From NCBI GenBank assembly GCA_013396915.1, contig VWZL01002220.1, positions 316,697-380,696 of the forward strand: a stretch of DNA of 64,000 nucleotides, written 5' to 3'. The stretch's first letter is position 1, and each line of letters starts with the position of its first letter. Source of the DNA: Stercorarius parasiticus. Lineage: Eukaryota; Chordata; Aves; Charadriiformes; Stercorariidae. This document shows, piece by piece, positions 52,376 to 64,000 of this stretch. Under the pieces are notes generated by a model. That model made no database searches. It was not told where the DNA came from and saw only the letters and a program-made list of their open reading frames with translations. A program made the position numbers and the translations under genes.

Positions 52376-55300
52376 AATTAGGCAGCTTCCTATTTACAGT
52401 TACTGCTCGTCTGCCTGATCAGATGGTCAAACTGCCCTGTCAGTTGATGCAACGTTAATTTACCAGTCTCTTACAGCTGTGGAGTTTGATCAGCTCGGTT
52501 ACCATTTGCCCAATATGACACAATCTCCTATTCACAGTAATAACAATCAAACTTTAATAAATCTTTACTGCTAATCACCTCACTTTAGCAGGTAATCCCA
52601 AAAAAAACAGAAAAAGAAAACTATAAAAGACAGACAAGTCTTATGTTCAGAATCAAATCTGCAGTCAGAGATACAAATTAAACTCCTTATATTAAAGAAA
52701 ATTCACGAATTGTACACATACAGCTTTGAAAATCTGTGAGATTAAAATCATTCATAAATTTATATACGAAAGATTCTATAAAGATGAAATGTGAATGAAG
52801 GTGAGATAAAAATAGGTTTCTAAACAACTGAAATGATATGAAAGGTTGATGTAATACATGTACCTACATGTGCTTTGAGGATATATGAATTGAAATAAGA
52901 CTTCCATATACTGGAAATGTACAGCCTTCCAAACAAAACAATGACTCCTCTTCCTAAAAATAATCTGGACGTTTACAGTTTTGAAAGATCTTCCATAGTA
53001 TCTGCTAAAATTGTGTGACAGAAACAAAAGTGTGCAACACTTGGATAGCTCTGCCTTGACAGCACCCATGTTCCAAAAGCGTACAACTGCTTCAAATCAT
53101 TACTTGAGGTTTAAACAATGCTAAAAACCAGCACATTTTTCATTAAAGTCCCCATTCATTCTTACTTCTTTTTATAAATTAAGGATGGATACATAATTTT
53201 GTAGTTCTATATTTTCAGAGCATAACATTGAGTATACTTGCTAATTTGCCTTTGGCAAGCAAACAAGCTAGACAGTCCAGAGTGGTTTTTCAATGCTACC
53301 TCTCCCAAAGAGCACACTAACTATATATATTTACACACAAACATGACTATGATTGTTCTTTTTTAAGTTCTCTTCTATTTGCTTACAAGATTTTTAGACA
53401 GTGAAACAAGTAATTTTTTTTTTGTAATTATTAATGCTAGTAGCTAAGATTTAATTAAAATTGGATCTTTCACAAAATTTCGGTATCCTTTCTGGTTTGG
53501 AAAGAGTTACCACTTTGTAGTTGGACATTTGTAGGACTAGATAACAGGGGATCTTCAAATTTAAAGCCTGAGCCTTTACTAAGGTAAGCAAATATGGATT
53601 TTGTAATGACAGTAGTTCGGGTAGTTCAGACATGGGTATTGATGCAACTGAAAAATCCTACCTATTAACTGATTTATTAAAGAATACGGATTTAATATTG
53701 TATTTTGGTGGATCTCAGTATATTTTAAGCAAATAAAGAGACAACAAAGAATTAAGGTTAAAATAACACTCGCAGACTGTATGCATTAAATGCACATGGA
53801 ACAAATTTATAGCATGCAGGCAATAAATCTGTAAATAACAAACAGAAGTAAGACTTTGTGTTTCAAAGAAATGCTCATGTATTGCTAATTAAACTCTGGA
53901 AACATTCACACTGATAATAGTTCAAATAGCATGCAGTTTCATTAAAGATAAAAGCCTATCTTCAGCTCTCAAATCTATCAAACGTTAAAAAAGGAACCGA
54001 AATCTTTTAATCCCTCGGGCTTGCTTAATGGTATAGATGAAATAAAACCTATGCTCTTCAGGGATTCTCAGGTAAACACAGTCAGAAAATTAGATCGTAA
54101 AAAAACATACGCTCAGAAACAAGAAAATAATGGAGCCTGGTTCACTGTTCAGGAGCTGCATTATCTGTCCCTAACCCTCCTCCCAGGCCCCAGGTTCTGC
54201 TCTCTCCCTGTGTTCCTCAGGATGTAGAGCGAGAGTGACCAATGCTGTGCCCATAGCTGGGAAGGATGTGTGGATTATTTGTCAACCTGCCTGCTGCCAA
54301 AATGAATATATAACATCAATGTTCTGCGTGCCTCAAGCATACTAATTTGGTCTCTCCTACACGCAGCCACCAATTTTAAGCCTATTAAAAGGTATTCTTG
54401 ACCTTCCACTTCTTTCCAAGTGGTTTCAAAGTGACTGTCAGTCTCAAAAGTTGCTAAAAGAGAAGAACATTGATGAGCAAAAGAAACAGCACACTCCTAT
54501 GAGCCTTGTTTCCCCAGGAAACCAGGATAAAAGTCTTTACTTATGAATTATTTGTTTAGAATTCATTTATCAGAATGTGTTAGACGCTTCTTTAATAACG
54601 GTTATCCAAAAGTTGTGAGTTTAATCCCTTCATGAGTTGCACAATCCACTGCAACCTGCAACTATGAAGACTGCACATTAGTTTCTGTTTCACTAGTTTA
54701 CAGCTTTCTCACCAAATAACAGCTCTCTTCCCTAAGTGACTGGCGTATTTGGCAATTCAGGACTAAGGCAAATAACTATTACAGGTGTCCTCAAACTGTG
54801 AGGTATTAAAAACAAAACAGTATTTTTGCCTTTGAATTCACATCACATTGCCTGTTTAGTCCAAGCTGACTTCTACTCTTAACTCATCGATGTCAATTGA
54901 AAAGTTTCACTTTTACACAGAGATCATTAGTACTCCTTTTCTTATCTCACTGTCATGTTGCTTCCTTCATTAATTTGATGGTTGTCATTTAGCTCTCCTC
55001 CTGTTTATGCTGCACTATTTCTCCTATCTTCAAGTCTTGGATTTGATATTATTCCAATTCTTTGCTCTATAAGCCTCATCTCAAGCCCTTGCTCTGCCTT
55101 TACCCCTTCATAATCTTGTTCATGCTTCTCTTCACTCTTCTAAACCTGGTGTTCTCTGCTAGGACCATCAATTAGCTTCGCTGCTGCAAGCTGCCTTTTA
55201 TATTACAGTATTTTGGTACTTTTCTGCAGAGCTTTATCTGAAAAATATTCTGACAGCATATTCAGACAGTGTGACATGCAATAGAGGCAAGTCTATTTGC

Positions 55301-55414
55301 AACATGTTTGACTGCATGCACCGAAAATGTTTACAAAAACCAAGAAAAAATGAAAAGGGATGAACAATTTCTTATGTTTTTTAAGAAAAGATTCAGAAAA
55401 GGTGAAAAAAAATA

Positions 55415-55914
55415 ATGAAAATTAAACCAAGATATTTCAATATCCGGGAAAGAATTTTTGTAATACAGCACCTGCATGCTGTGTGGAGAACGGAGATGGA
55501 AAAACAAATAACCTGCAGTCAGTCTGCTAAACATTCCGAAAACCAGAATGCTTTGGCGAATGATGCTGGAAAAGCCAAAAATGCCAGCTGTAGGTATCAT
55601 GGTACTCACTGGAAGAAATGTGCAACCTACTGGCTTAAGTACAGCTTTGCTGAATTTGTTGAGTGAGGAGGCAAGATCTCCAAGGAAGCGTACTACATGA
55701 ACTCCTCCCAGTCACCTTTGCTGACCATGAAGTCTGTATGTCAGACTGGGAGTGTGAAGGTGCAATTTCTTCTGTGCACAGATTGAAAATATCTTTCTTA
55801 GATTTATTCCTTCATGGCTGCCCAGAAGTCACTCTGATTCCCCGGTCCCTTTGGCTCCATATATGCTTTTATTCAACTCAATACTGGTTCCCTAGCGAAA
55901 CAGGTAGTAATTAG
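55415..55914 (+). other. Two consecutive unassigned open reading frames
   Basis: Two 83-codon plus-strand frames follow one another, 55415-55666 and 55663-55914, overlapping by four bases in different frames. The first starts MKIKPRYFNIRERIFVIQHL and is Lys/Asn rich. The second contains a Trp-rich C-terminal part. No family is recognised. The pair may be a frameshifted old retrocopy or chance; the lengths are not remarkable. Confidence 0.12.
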
Positions 55915-58900
55915 CGCATCTGCTTGCTCCTGTCCAGAGGCTAACCTGAGCCAAGTCGGCTGCTCCTGCCACATCAGCAAGGAGGAGAGATAAGAGACCA
56001 CAGAAACTGGTGAAAAGGAAACGCACTTGCAGCCACCTTCCTATTCCCCCCTCCCTTACTGCTTCTTCATATCACCAAGACCTCTAGCAGAAGCAAGTTT
56101 CCCAAACTATTTCCTAGCTGTTTATCCTCTCTTTCCCTGCACAAGGGAAGGCTGTTACTGCTGAAGTAAGGAGGACAGACCGAGCACCTGCAGAGACTGG
56201 ACTACCCTTGAGTGGTATATCCTCTGGTTGACTGACATACACAAACCGTTACCCTCCTCTTCCTGTCAAGTATAAACACAGTACATAGCACAACTTGCTG
56301 CCACTTCTCTAACTGCTTTCTTATACAATTACAAAACATTAAAGCATTTAAGAACATATTTTTCAGTTTCATTAATATTGTTCTAGTATGAGTTCCATAA
56401 TAAATGCTTTATTGAACACCAGATAGATAGAAGCTACCAATCTCCCATCTGTAAACATGGTTTACTTTACAAAGAATGCTCTTTGTTGTTCTGCCACAAT
56501 TTACCTCTCGTAAACTCTTGTCACATTTTATATAATTTATCTCTAAATCTTTAGCTATTCTTTTAACTTTCTTATAAGGCTTTGTATGCTACTGAAATAA
56601 ACTGCTACCCAGGACCCAGGTAACTTCCTTTTAACCTTCACTTTCAAACATAGAACATGCTATATTAGAAATTCTATACTTACAAGAACATCATCTCTAA
56701 GTATTTGATTCTAAACTTGTTTCACTTCTTTTTCTTCCAGTTTCATAGGATAAAGATTTATCCTGTCTTTCCCATTTTGAGCACCTTACATTCTCTTGAG
56801 TTGGATAATATATATAAAACAATGTCACCTAGTTGATGGGATAAAATACATATCACAGGCCCTGTTGTGAGTTTCTCTGTTTTTGTTTGTTTTGTTGGCT
56901 TTTTTTAAAAAAAAAAAACACAAACGCACAACAAAAAAAAAAGGAGACCAACCAACAAAAAAACCCCAATCCAAAACTAAAGCACAACCTGGATGTCCTT
57001 AGAGGAATTCAGGGTGCAAATCACTGTCATGTCTAATTTAGTGTCTATCCCAAAACGGTAATATCCATTTCCATACACTAAAACCAATTACCTTGCTTAT
57101 ATCGCCTCACCCCAATCACCTTTACAAAAAAGGCAACACTTTCCTTGAGGGCACGTAAACACACAAGTCATCAGTTCATCTGAAGACTAAGTACGAGAAA
57201 TCCAGCTAACTACTGAAGACACTTGGGATCCTGCTGGCATCAGTTTTCACCAATAAATTTACTTTAAACAATGCTACCTTGACAGAAATCAAGAATGGCT
57301 GCATCTTCTTGGGTTTCATGAATTAGGCATCTAAATATATAATTCATCCAAAAGGCTGGATCCAGTAAACACTGTCAAAAGGAATACAGTATCAATCCCA
57401 GTTAAACAAACAGCATTCACAACAGCTGCCACTCAGATAATTCTGATGTTACTGCTGCCCATTTTTTTTTATAAATACCTACTGTAAATATTCTATTGAT
57501 TATGAAGAAGCAGCTCTAGATACAAAATCTTCCCTGCCTGAGAGAGTAAAATTTGTATTACTCTTGATTCCTCCTTCTTAACTATTCCTGGTCAGAAGCT
57601 TAGATGAGTGAGGAACTGCCTATTCTGCCTGCTGATGCTGAGTTAATGTTAATGGATGCAGAAGACACTAAACGATAAGTGCGAGCTCACTCAGAGCAGA
57701 AGAGTTACGGATTCAAGTTTTTAATCCAAGGACTGCTTAGAAAAAGTCATTGGATAAATTACAAAAAACAGGTATTCTTTAGCTTTTAGGTTTTTAAACT
57801 AAAGAGCGACCTGGTCACCCTTAAAGAAATTCAGGGATGTAAATTAATGTCTCATTTAAGTGTGTAAGACTTACAGACAGTCCTTGCAAATGCAAATGGA
57901 TTTCAGACTTTTATTTCCCAATCCTTCACTCTTCTTCCCTCTGCCCACAATGTTCCAGCTACTCTGAATACCACTTAAAGATGCCAAGTATCTGGCATGC
58001 ATACCTAGGAAGAACCTTGTTTAGGGTTGTAGATTTCACTGCAGGAGTTGAGCACTAAAAAGTTAGGCAAGCAATATGCAACTGTCTTTGCAACTGGGTA
58101 GATAACACGCTCTACAGAGCTTACTTTTCATTCCTATCCTATCACCAAAACACAAACACACCCTATTTGGGCACAAAAAGTATTTCCTAGGGAGCACGGC
58201 AAATTTAAGCTATGAGAAAAGGTTCATTAGTAAACAGGCAAAAGAACAGAGAAACCTTAAGATTCTCATTATTAAAGTATGTACAGACATTTTAAGTAAT
58301 GGTTGAGGACTACTACCAAAACCCCCTTGGGATATACAGCCACCTTCAAAAACTAGAGGATATAAGAGGTAATCTTCCCCCAGGACACCACTGGGAAAAA
58401 AAAAAAAGCACCATCTCTGTTAAAAGCAATACACTGAATTTTTTCGTGAAGAGACAGACAACCTTAGAGCAGAACAGAGCCCTAGACCTCCATCTGAAAG
58501 TGACATGAATGGAACTAAAGAGCTGGGGTAAGTACTGATGTGATGGAGCTGAGGTGAATAACCACTCGCTATGGTACCCCTGAGACCAAAAAAAAAAAAC
58601 CAAAAAACAAACAAACCAATCCCCAAACAATTTTAGGCACTTTTGTTCAATAACATGTCTAGAATAACAGAAAACAAGGGCTAGATAGAATTCAAATGCT
58701 TTTACAGAGGTATGATAAGTGAAGGACTGAGGGATGGGCTTTGATGTTGCTGTTCCACATGGTCTCAGCTGCAAGTATCACAGAGATGCCAAAGAAGTAA
58801 AATGACACTGCTAATGAGATGCTACAGAAAGTTGAAAGTGCCATTCACTGGAGAGAGACTAGGGCAGAGGAAAGAAAGAAAGAAACAAACAGGTTTTGAT

Positions 58901-61735
58901 ATACATTTCCTACCATATTCAACAAAACCAAGAACTTCCTGTATTCTTGTGTTAAGGGCCCCCCCATTTATTTAATTTGTAAATGAAGAGAACAGCAAAG
59001 GCCTATTCCATCCCTTTTTTTTTCCTTCCCCTTCTTCCTAGTGGAAATAAGCTGTAATACCCTGAATACTAGTTAATTATTAGGATAAAAAAAGGCAATG
59101 ACAGCATTTCTTATTAGGAAATGGGACGGTGCTGACAAAACAGTATTACGGGCAGGTTGGAGAACATGAATATAACTTTTTTGCTCTAACGGTAAAAAAA
59201 AAAAATCCTGCTAAGTTCACCTTGTAACTCTTCAATAATGGTAGCTTTAGTGCATGATGTATATCAACTGAGGCTGGCTGAGGAGGGAAGGTGGACAAAA
59301 GTCTAGAGGCAGAGAAAAAAAATATTTCTTTCATTCATTCCTGTCTGGTTACTCCTGTGATCCACTTTACTGATGTAAATGAGAGTCAGTCAGTTTGGTG
59401 ATTGCTTTAGACTGTAGTGATTTACAAGACAATGGATTTTGATTACCATTTGACTTAAATAGCTCTCCACACAGGACAACAGATTGCTGTGAAAATTTAA
59501 TTCAACAGTCAAGAGATTCAAACATTGACTCTCACTAGACCATAAAATCCTGGCAACACGTTTTAATAGTCATATGAATGAACTGCTCTTTCACTATATA
59601 AGCAAAATTCTTTGGCAGAGGAAAATGCACCATGTCTCAAGAGCCACGATATTCCCGTAGGACTCAATTAATTTAGGAAAACTGAAGCCCACTGGTTTTA
59701 TATTTGTGAACCACCAGTGACATGAACAACTATTTTTAAATCTTATTCGTCCTTGAGCAGGCAAGATTCTTGTAAACTGATGAGTTAGGTACCGTCCTGG
59801 CAGTTGCTGACAAAAGATATGGCAAACTATACACGGCCAGGGGAATTTATTGACACCCACAACTAGTTGGAACATGTATTAAATACATACTGTTGCATGT
59901 ATTAAAACCATCACCATCAGAGTAAGTTTATGATTACTCTTTTCCAGGCATTTTCAGTCATTAATGAATCATACAAATTGTATCCTAGATAAGAAAAGAT
60001 TCAAAACCATGGTTCTGATTAATGTGTACTTTTTCCATTACACAAGCACACTTCCATACATTTCATTATATAATTGCCAGTGAGATTCAAACATTTCTCT
60101 CTTTCTGCTTTTCACTGTACTACATTTCAACTTGTTATTTGCATGAAGAATTGTGAATCCTTTCTCACATAAACAGCCGGTAAAGGCATTAAACTACTAC
60201 TAAGAATTCTTGCGTTCAATTTTCTGCTAAATATATCAACAGTAATATTTGAGCATTTGCAAAAGTCTACATAAAGAGGTTTCGATGGAACATAGAGAAA
60301 AATGGAAACAGGCAGTAAAGTCCCAAGCAGGATAATAAAATTTTCTAGAGACTATGTTCATGTCTCAGTATGCATTCAGATACTGCTAACACAAAACAAC
60401 CTCAAAACAATTACCCTAATGCTAGGGTAGCCAATTTCCAAAGGGGACAAGGGTAAAAAAAGAAAGGAAGTAGTACATAATTTTTCTTTCTTCTTTGTTT
60501 GAATGGAGCAGGCAATTCATGACTCTTGACAGCATCTTCAAAGTCAGTATTGATGTTCTAAAAACAGCATGAGAAGAAGCAAACAATCACAGTTCACTGA
60601 AACACATCTCTTTTCCTTCTGGGTCTTGTTCGAAAGAGATTGAGAGTAAGGTAGGGCAGATGGATGAGGTATTTGTTGAACAGCAACAAGACACCAGAAA
60701 ACAGTCTCTTCTGAGCACCCTACACAGCTTGACTTTACTCTAGAATCCTGAGAAATCCTGTAAGATTGTCGTCTGTTTTTGATTGTTGTCACGTCTTGAT
60801 TAACTCCTTAAAACAAGAGGTGCAAGAAACAAACATAGATCTCTGTACAGAACCCAGGATGAAGGCCAGGATCTTCTGGCACATAACTGATACATTAGCC
60901 ATGCTCCAAATTACAGTATCAGCTGCACCTAAAAGAAGTACAACCAGTGAACTGAACTTCAATGCTGATAAACTAGTGTGACACCACTAGGGATCGCATC
61001 ACATAAATCCTATGTAATGCAGCACTCTGTGACTGTATTTTGCCACAACACCTTTGAATACAGCTGAACTGCACTGAATGAGACCAGATAGAAGAGTCTT
61101 TTTCTTCTATCTCCAAAGTAACAACCGAGACTCTGAATTCCTTAACAATAATTGTTTTGAAATTTTACACAGCTGTATATACGAGAGATGTAAATAAGAC
61201 ATGTATGAAGTACCTTAATTTCTGTTATAGGGACTTGACTTCTAGAGTTAATTCCATATACTATGAAACTACAGCCAGCCCAAGTTCACCACAGAAGGCT
61301 TCCAGGAAGGCTCCAGGACACTGCCCATGTAAAACAAATTTTGTGTCCCCTCTGAAGTGCCATACTGCAATGAGCTGTGCAAAACCTTCACCAGAAATGT
61401 AGAACACACGTGCTATTCTGAACTGCACGGGGAGTTGGGAATCCCCAGTGCTCCGACTGTTGCATTTTTCTGATATAGGAGAAATGATCCCGTGTTCCAA
61501 CACAGCCTGGACAACACAGACAAATCTCAACAGAACAGGTACATCCCAGTGCCAGTGAACGAGTGATGCACCTAGAAGCAGGAGAGATGCACATTCACTA
61601 TGTCCCTGTGGAGGTGGATAGAGATAGCTGTTGTCAAATCCCAAATCGGGTACATTAAGAAAAAAAAAAGTCCTGTGCTTCCCTCTGAACGGGGAGAGAC
61701 AAAGTTTCTACTCCACTGGAGCTGTAATTACATAC

Positions 61736-62338
61736 CATAGTTCCTATGGAAGTTTTCCATAGGAAATGTTTTCCCATGTTTTGTCAGGTAGTAGAGAGCA
61801 GTCCATTTGAAAAGTAGAGCCAGCATCTCCACAAACTGAATACAGTCTCACAGAGTTTTCTTATAATACACTTCTGACTTGAAAGCAGTACTTGCAAAGA
61901 ACCTGCATAAATAGGATAGTGGTTCCGCTGACAGTGGAGTGACTCAACGTGAATGAACAATTTGCACATCGAAAGGGAACGCACCAACAGCAACACACCC
62001 ATACAAACCTCCAAGAGTCTCAGTGCTGAGGACTTAAACCGCTAACAAGCAATGTGCTTGCTCCATAGATCAGCAGCGACTATCACAGATTTTGCAACAC
62101 GAGAGCAACAGCTCATCTGTACCAGAATTAGACACAGGATCCTCACGAGCTTTTCTGTGGCAGCCATACAGGGATGCAAGACCATGCCAGCAAAAGGTGC
62201 AGAGACAGGCCTTTGAGCAGATGATTTAACCTCAGAGCATTCATGCTTCACCCTTCGCAGCTGTGACTTGAGGCTCCTTCTAGGTATTTCCAGAAGGCTT
62301 CTTCCAAAAGATTTTGTGTCTGACAACTGTGTGCTGCT
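61736..62338 (-). pseudogene. Exon-like block, possible decayed or misread upstream MEI4 exon
   Basis: On the minus strand a strong pyrimidine tract (about 62375-62343) ends in AG at 62340-62339. A strong donor, ATG|GTATGT, has its GT at 61735-61734. The 603 bp between is exactly 201 codons in one phase-0 frame, but that frame holds two stops: TAG at 62042-62044 and TGA at 61784-61786. The end of the frame reads FLWKTSIGTM directly before the donor. The mammalian MEI4 segment expected just upstream of the 41-codon exon has FWTEAVGTL. Earlier in the block, ETVFSL resembles mammalian DSVFQL. The match is weak and could be chance. It may be a decayed exon, a different minus-strand element, or nothing; the true upstream exon may lie beyond 64000. 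Confidence 0.2.
61741..61765. repeat. Perfect hairpin, 11-bp arms, 3-nt loop
   Basis: TTCCTATGGAA (61741-61751) and TTCCATAGGAA (61755-61765) pair around GTT. It starts six bases inside the GTATGT donor-like site that ends the exon-like block at 61736. Confidence 0.85.
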
Positions 62339-62479
62339 CTCCAGACACGGAGGGAAAGGAGAAAAACTAAAAAGGGAAATTCAAGAATCTTCTTTCATTT
62401 GTAGTTCTTTGATTTAAATGGGTTTATATTTTAAGTAATATGTCCTTTTATTTTACCTCTAATACCTTAAATGATAGAT

Positions 62480-63060
62480 TATTTTTCCCCCTTTTGATAC
62501 TCCTGTCAATTTGGAGTTTCAGGTCAAAAATTTTATCCAAAGTGCACAGTTTTAGGCAACTGAATCCAGGCAGAAAAGCTCCGAGTACATGTCTTTGCTG
62601 GTTCCCATAGCTTCCAGTGCTTTATAATTAAACATCTCAAACAATAGGACTCAACAGTTACAGCAAGTAATTCTGCTTCCTTTACACCCAATGTTGAGAC
62701 AATCATCTCATTTCCAATTCTCAAAGGTTTTTAAGTTATTTAATTTGCTCTGCAAATTAAACACTGGGATTGCTTTTGAAGATGAGGCATTAGGAGTAGA
62801 GTTTCTCTCTTTGTTCACCTTTTGAAGGTGTTTCTCACAGCCCTTTGTCCTCCTTGACAGCTCCTGACAGTTTTATAGGCGAGGATGGCAAAGGGAAAGT
62901 TGCGTCAAATACTATAGCTGCATTGATGCCTGTCTGTACAAATGCTTTTTGACAGTTAGTAAGGTTAGATACAACAAAATTCCTAATGTTTTTATACTGG
63001 AGGGATTTAAGCATCCTCCTGGAACCAGAATTCATACAGTTTGCCACTCTTTCCAGATGA
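62480..63060 (-). other. Unassigned minus-strand open frames, possible decayed coding element
   Basis: Two minus-strand frames of 70 codons (63047-62835) and 63 codons (62724-62533), with a third open reading in between (KVNKERNSTPNASSSKAIPV), give an almost continuous frame-shifting reading over 500 bp. No conserved domain is recognised. A fossil transposon or retrocopy is possible. Confidence 0.15.
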
Positions 63061-64000
63061 CAGCCTTATAATTAATGGTAATTTTATTTTAAACCTATAA
63101 TCTTGATATTTCAATCACCACTTGAGTAAACAGTGATGATTAAAAGTGAAGCATAAAGTGTCCCCGGGAGATATCTGGTACACAGCACATGAAGAATTAG
63201 TTATACAATTTCCACTGCTAATTCGGAATTCAACATATTTATTTCCATATTCAATTCAGTTTAAAGAAAACCAAACCTCTAAAAAGGATTTTTCAATAAG
63301 TCTTTATAAACATTGCAATTACTACATACATCTTCCCTTTTTCCCCTAGAAATCTGGAAACTACCACAATTATCCCTTAATAATTGGTTTATACAATTTT
63401 TAAACTCTTTAAATCTGTTTGATTGAAGTTAACGGCTGCTGATAGGAACGACTGTTAAGTCAATATTTTGGTGGAAGCAAGATATAAAATATCTCATGAA
63501 GAGCCATCTGTTTCAGTGAAGTTATTCAGAGAAAAGATGCCACTTACAAATTTTATGGACATACTTCACCTTTCCTGAATGATTTATAAAAGCACTTTGC
63601 AGACTTGAAACATCCCTCATCTACCAGGGTATTTTCTCTCATTTAAAATGTGACACCTCTCACTTAAGCTTTGTCAGGTTGCTCCAATCAACAAGTAATC
63701 CCTCTTTGGATAACCTCTTGGATGCTCTCCTACAATTAACATTAATTATTTATTAACTTCTGATTCAGGTAGAGGAGGGGAGCAGGTGGAAACACTGGAC
63801 ATCATCAACTATGAAGCAACTATGAAGCATCAACTATCATCATCCTTAATGAATGCCTGCTCAAGTTTTGTTTGTTCTGTATCCTGCAATCACACACACA
63901 AAAAAAATAAAAGGAGTGACATCTGCATGACTGTATTCCTACCAAATGGTATGTATTCTCACATCTTTCAAAACACTGGCTAGCGACACCTCTAATTAAA
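63061..64000. other. AT-rich sequence at the window end
   Basis: No gene, known repeat or regulatory element is recognised. There is a short imperfect tandem of catcaactatgaagcaactatgaag-like words near 63800-63840. Confidence 0.4.

Larger units (their letters stand above)
51325..61735. other. Probable upstream MEI4 intron
   Basis: AT-rich sequence upstream of the 41-codon MEI4 exon. It contains the CR1 RT fragment at 52095-52375, poly-T/poly-A tracts near 56900-56945, the plus-strand frames at 55415-55914 and alternating purine-pyrimidine runs near 52030. No convincing MEI4 exon was found here on either strand. Confidence 0.45.

Noticed and set aside
58346..58774. 142-codon minus-strand frame
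   Set aside because: Runs through poly-A/T tracts giving FFF/KKK-rich residues; no family resemblance.
60600..60740. Possible MEI4 piece (ETVF ... ALPYS) on the minus strand
   Set aside because: Spacing resembles mammalian DSVF ... KLPFS, but no donor follows in the needed phase and the next residues do not match; likely chance.
1..64000. CRISPR arrays, operons, phage or other prokaryotic systems
   Set aside because: Sequence is avian by its CR1 and LTR content; no regularly spaced repeats or dense gene arrays exist.

Overview
The window is a piece of a bird genome. It is AT-rich, eukaryotic and mostly non-coding. Every recognisable interspersed repeat is avian: CR1 LINE fragments and two avian-type endogenous retrovirus solo LTRs. 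No mammalian SINEs or L1, no bacterial operons, no rRNA or tRNA genes and no CRISPR array were seen. One ambiguous base (N at 36947) suggests a draft assembly.

One protein-coding gene could be recognised. It is on the minus strand: the 3' half of MEI4, the meiotic double-strand-break formation protein that works with REC114 and IHO1 to license SPO11. Three consecutive phase-0 exons read 51324-51202, 51005-50874 and 14645-14394 (stop codon), giving 41 + 44 + 83 residues. These match the C-terminal part of mammalian MEI4 as I remember it. The splice sites are consensus; a 196-bp intron separates the first two exons and a 36.2-kb intron separates the last two. A possible poly(A) signal follows the stop at 14200-14195. 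The 5' half was not securely found. A 603-bp exon-like block at 62338-61736 has the right phase and a strong donor and is weakly MEI4-like, but carries two in-frame stops, so it is only a candidate.

Layout. 1-8189: intergenic, downstream of MEI4, a few GC-richer patches and a hairpin. 8190-10593: an old plus-strand CR1 split by a 1.1-kb minus-strand solo LTR with target duplication GTGCC. 10594-14193: AT-rich flank with a 38-bp perfect TG/TA/CA palindrome. 14194-14645: MEI4 terminal exon and 3' UTR. 14646-50873: the large intron, mostly unremarkable. Its central cluster (40463-43672) holds a plus-strand CR1 piece joined to an inverted, fairly well preserved CR1 ORF1, then a C-rich block and another CR1 3' end. 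A second solo LTR (46105-46680, target duplication CAGCT) lies further along. 50874-51324: two short MEI4 exons. 51325-64000: upstream intron, one CR1 RT fragment, some unassigned open frames and the candidate exon block.

I did not find a convincing new multi-gene system. The points most worth following are the MEI4 gene model and its possible stop-interrupted upstream exon, the rearranged CR1 pair with a local inverted duplication, and several perfect inverted repeats.
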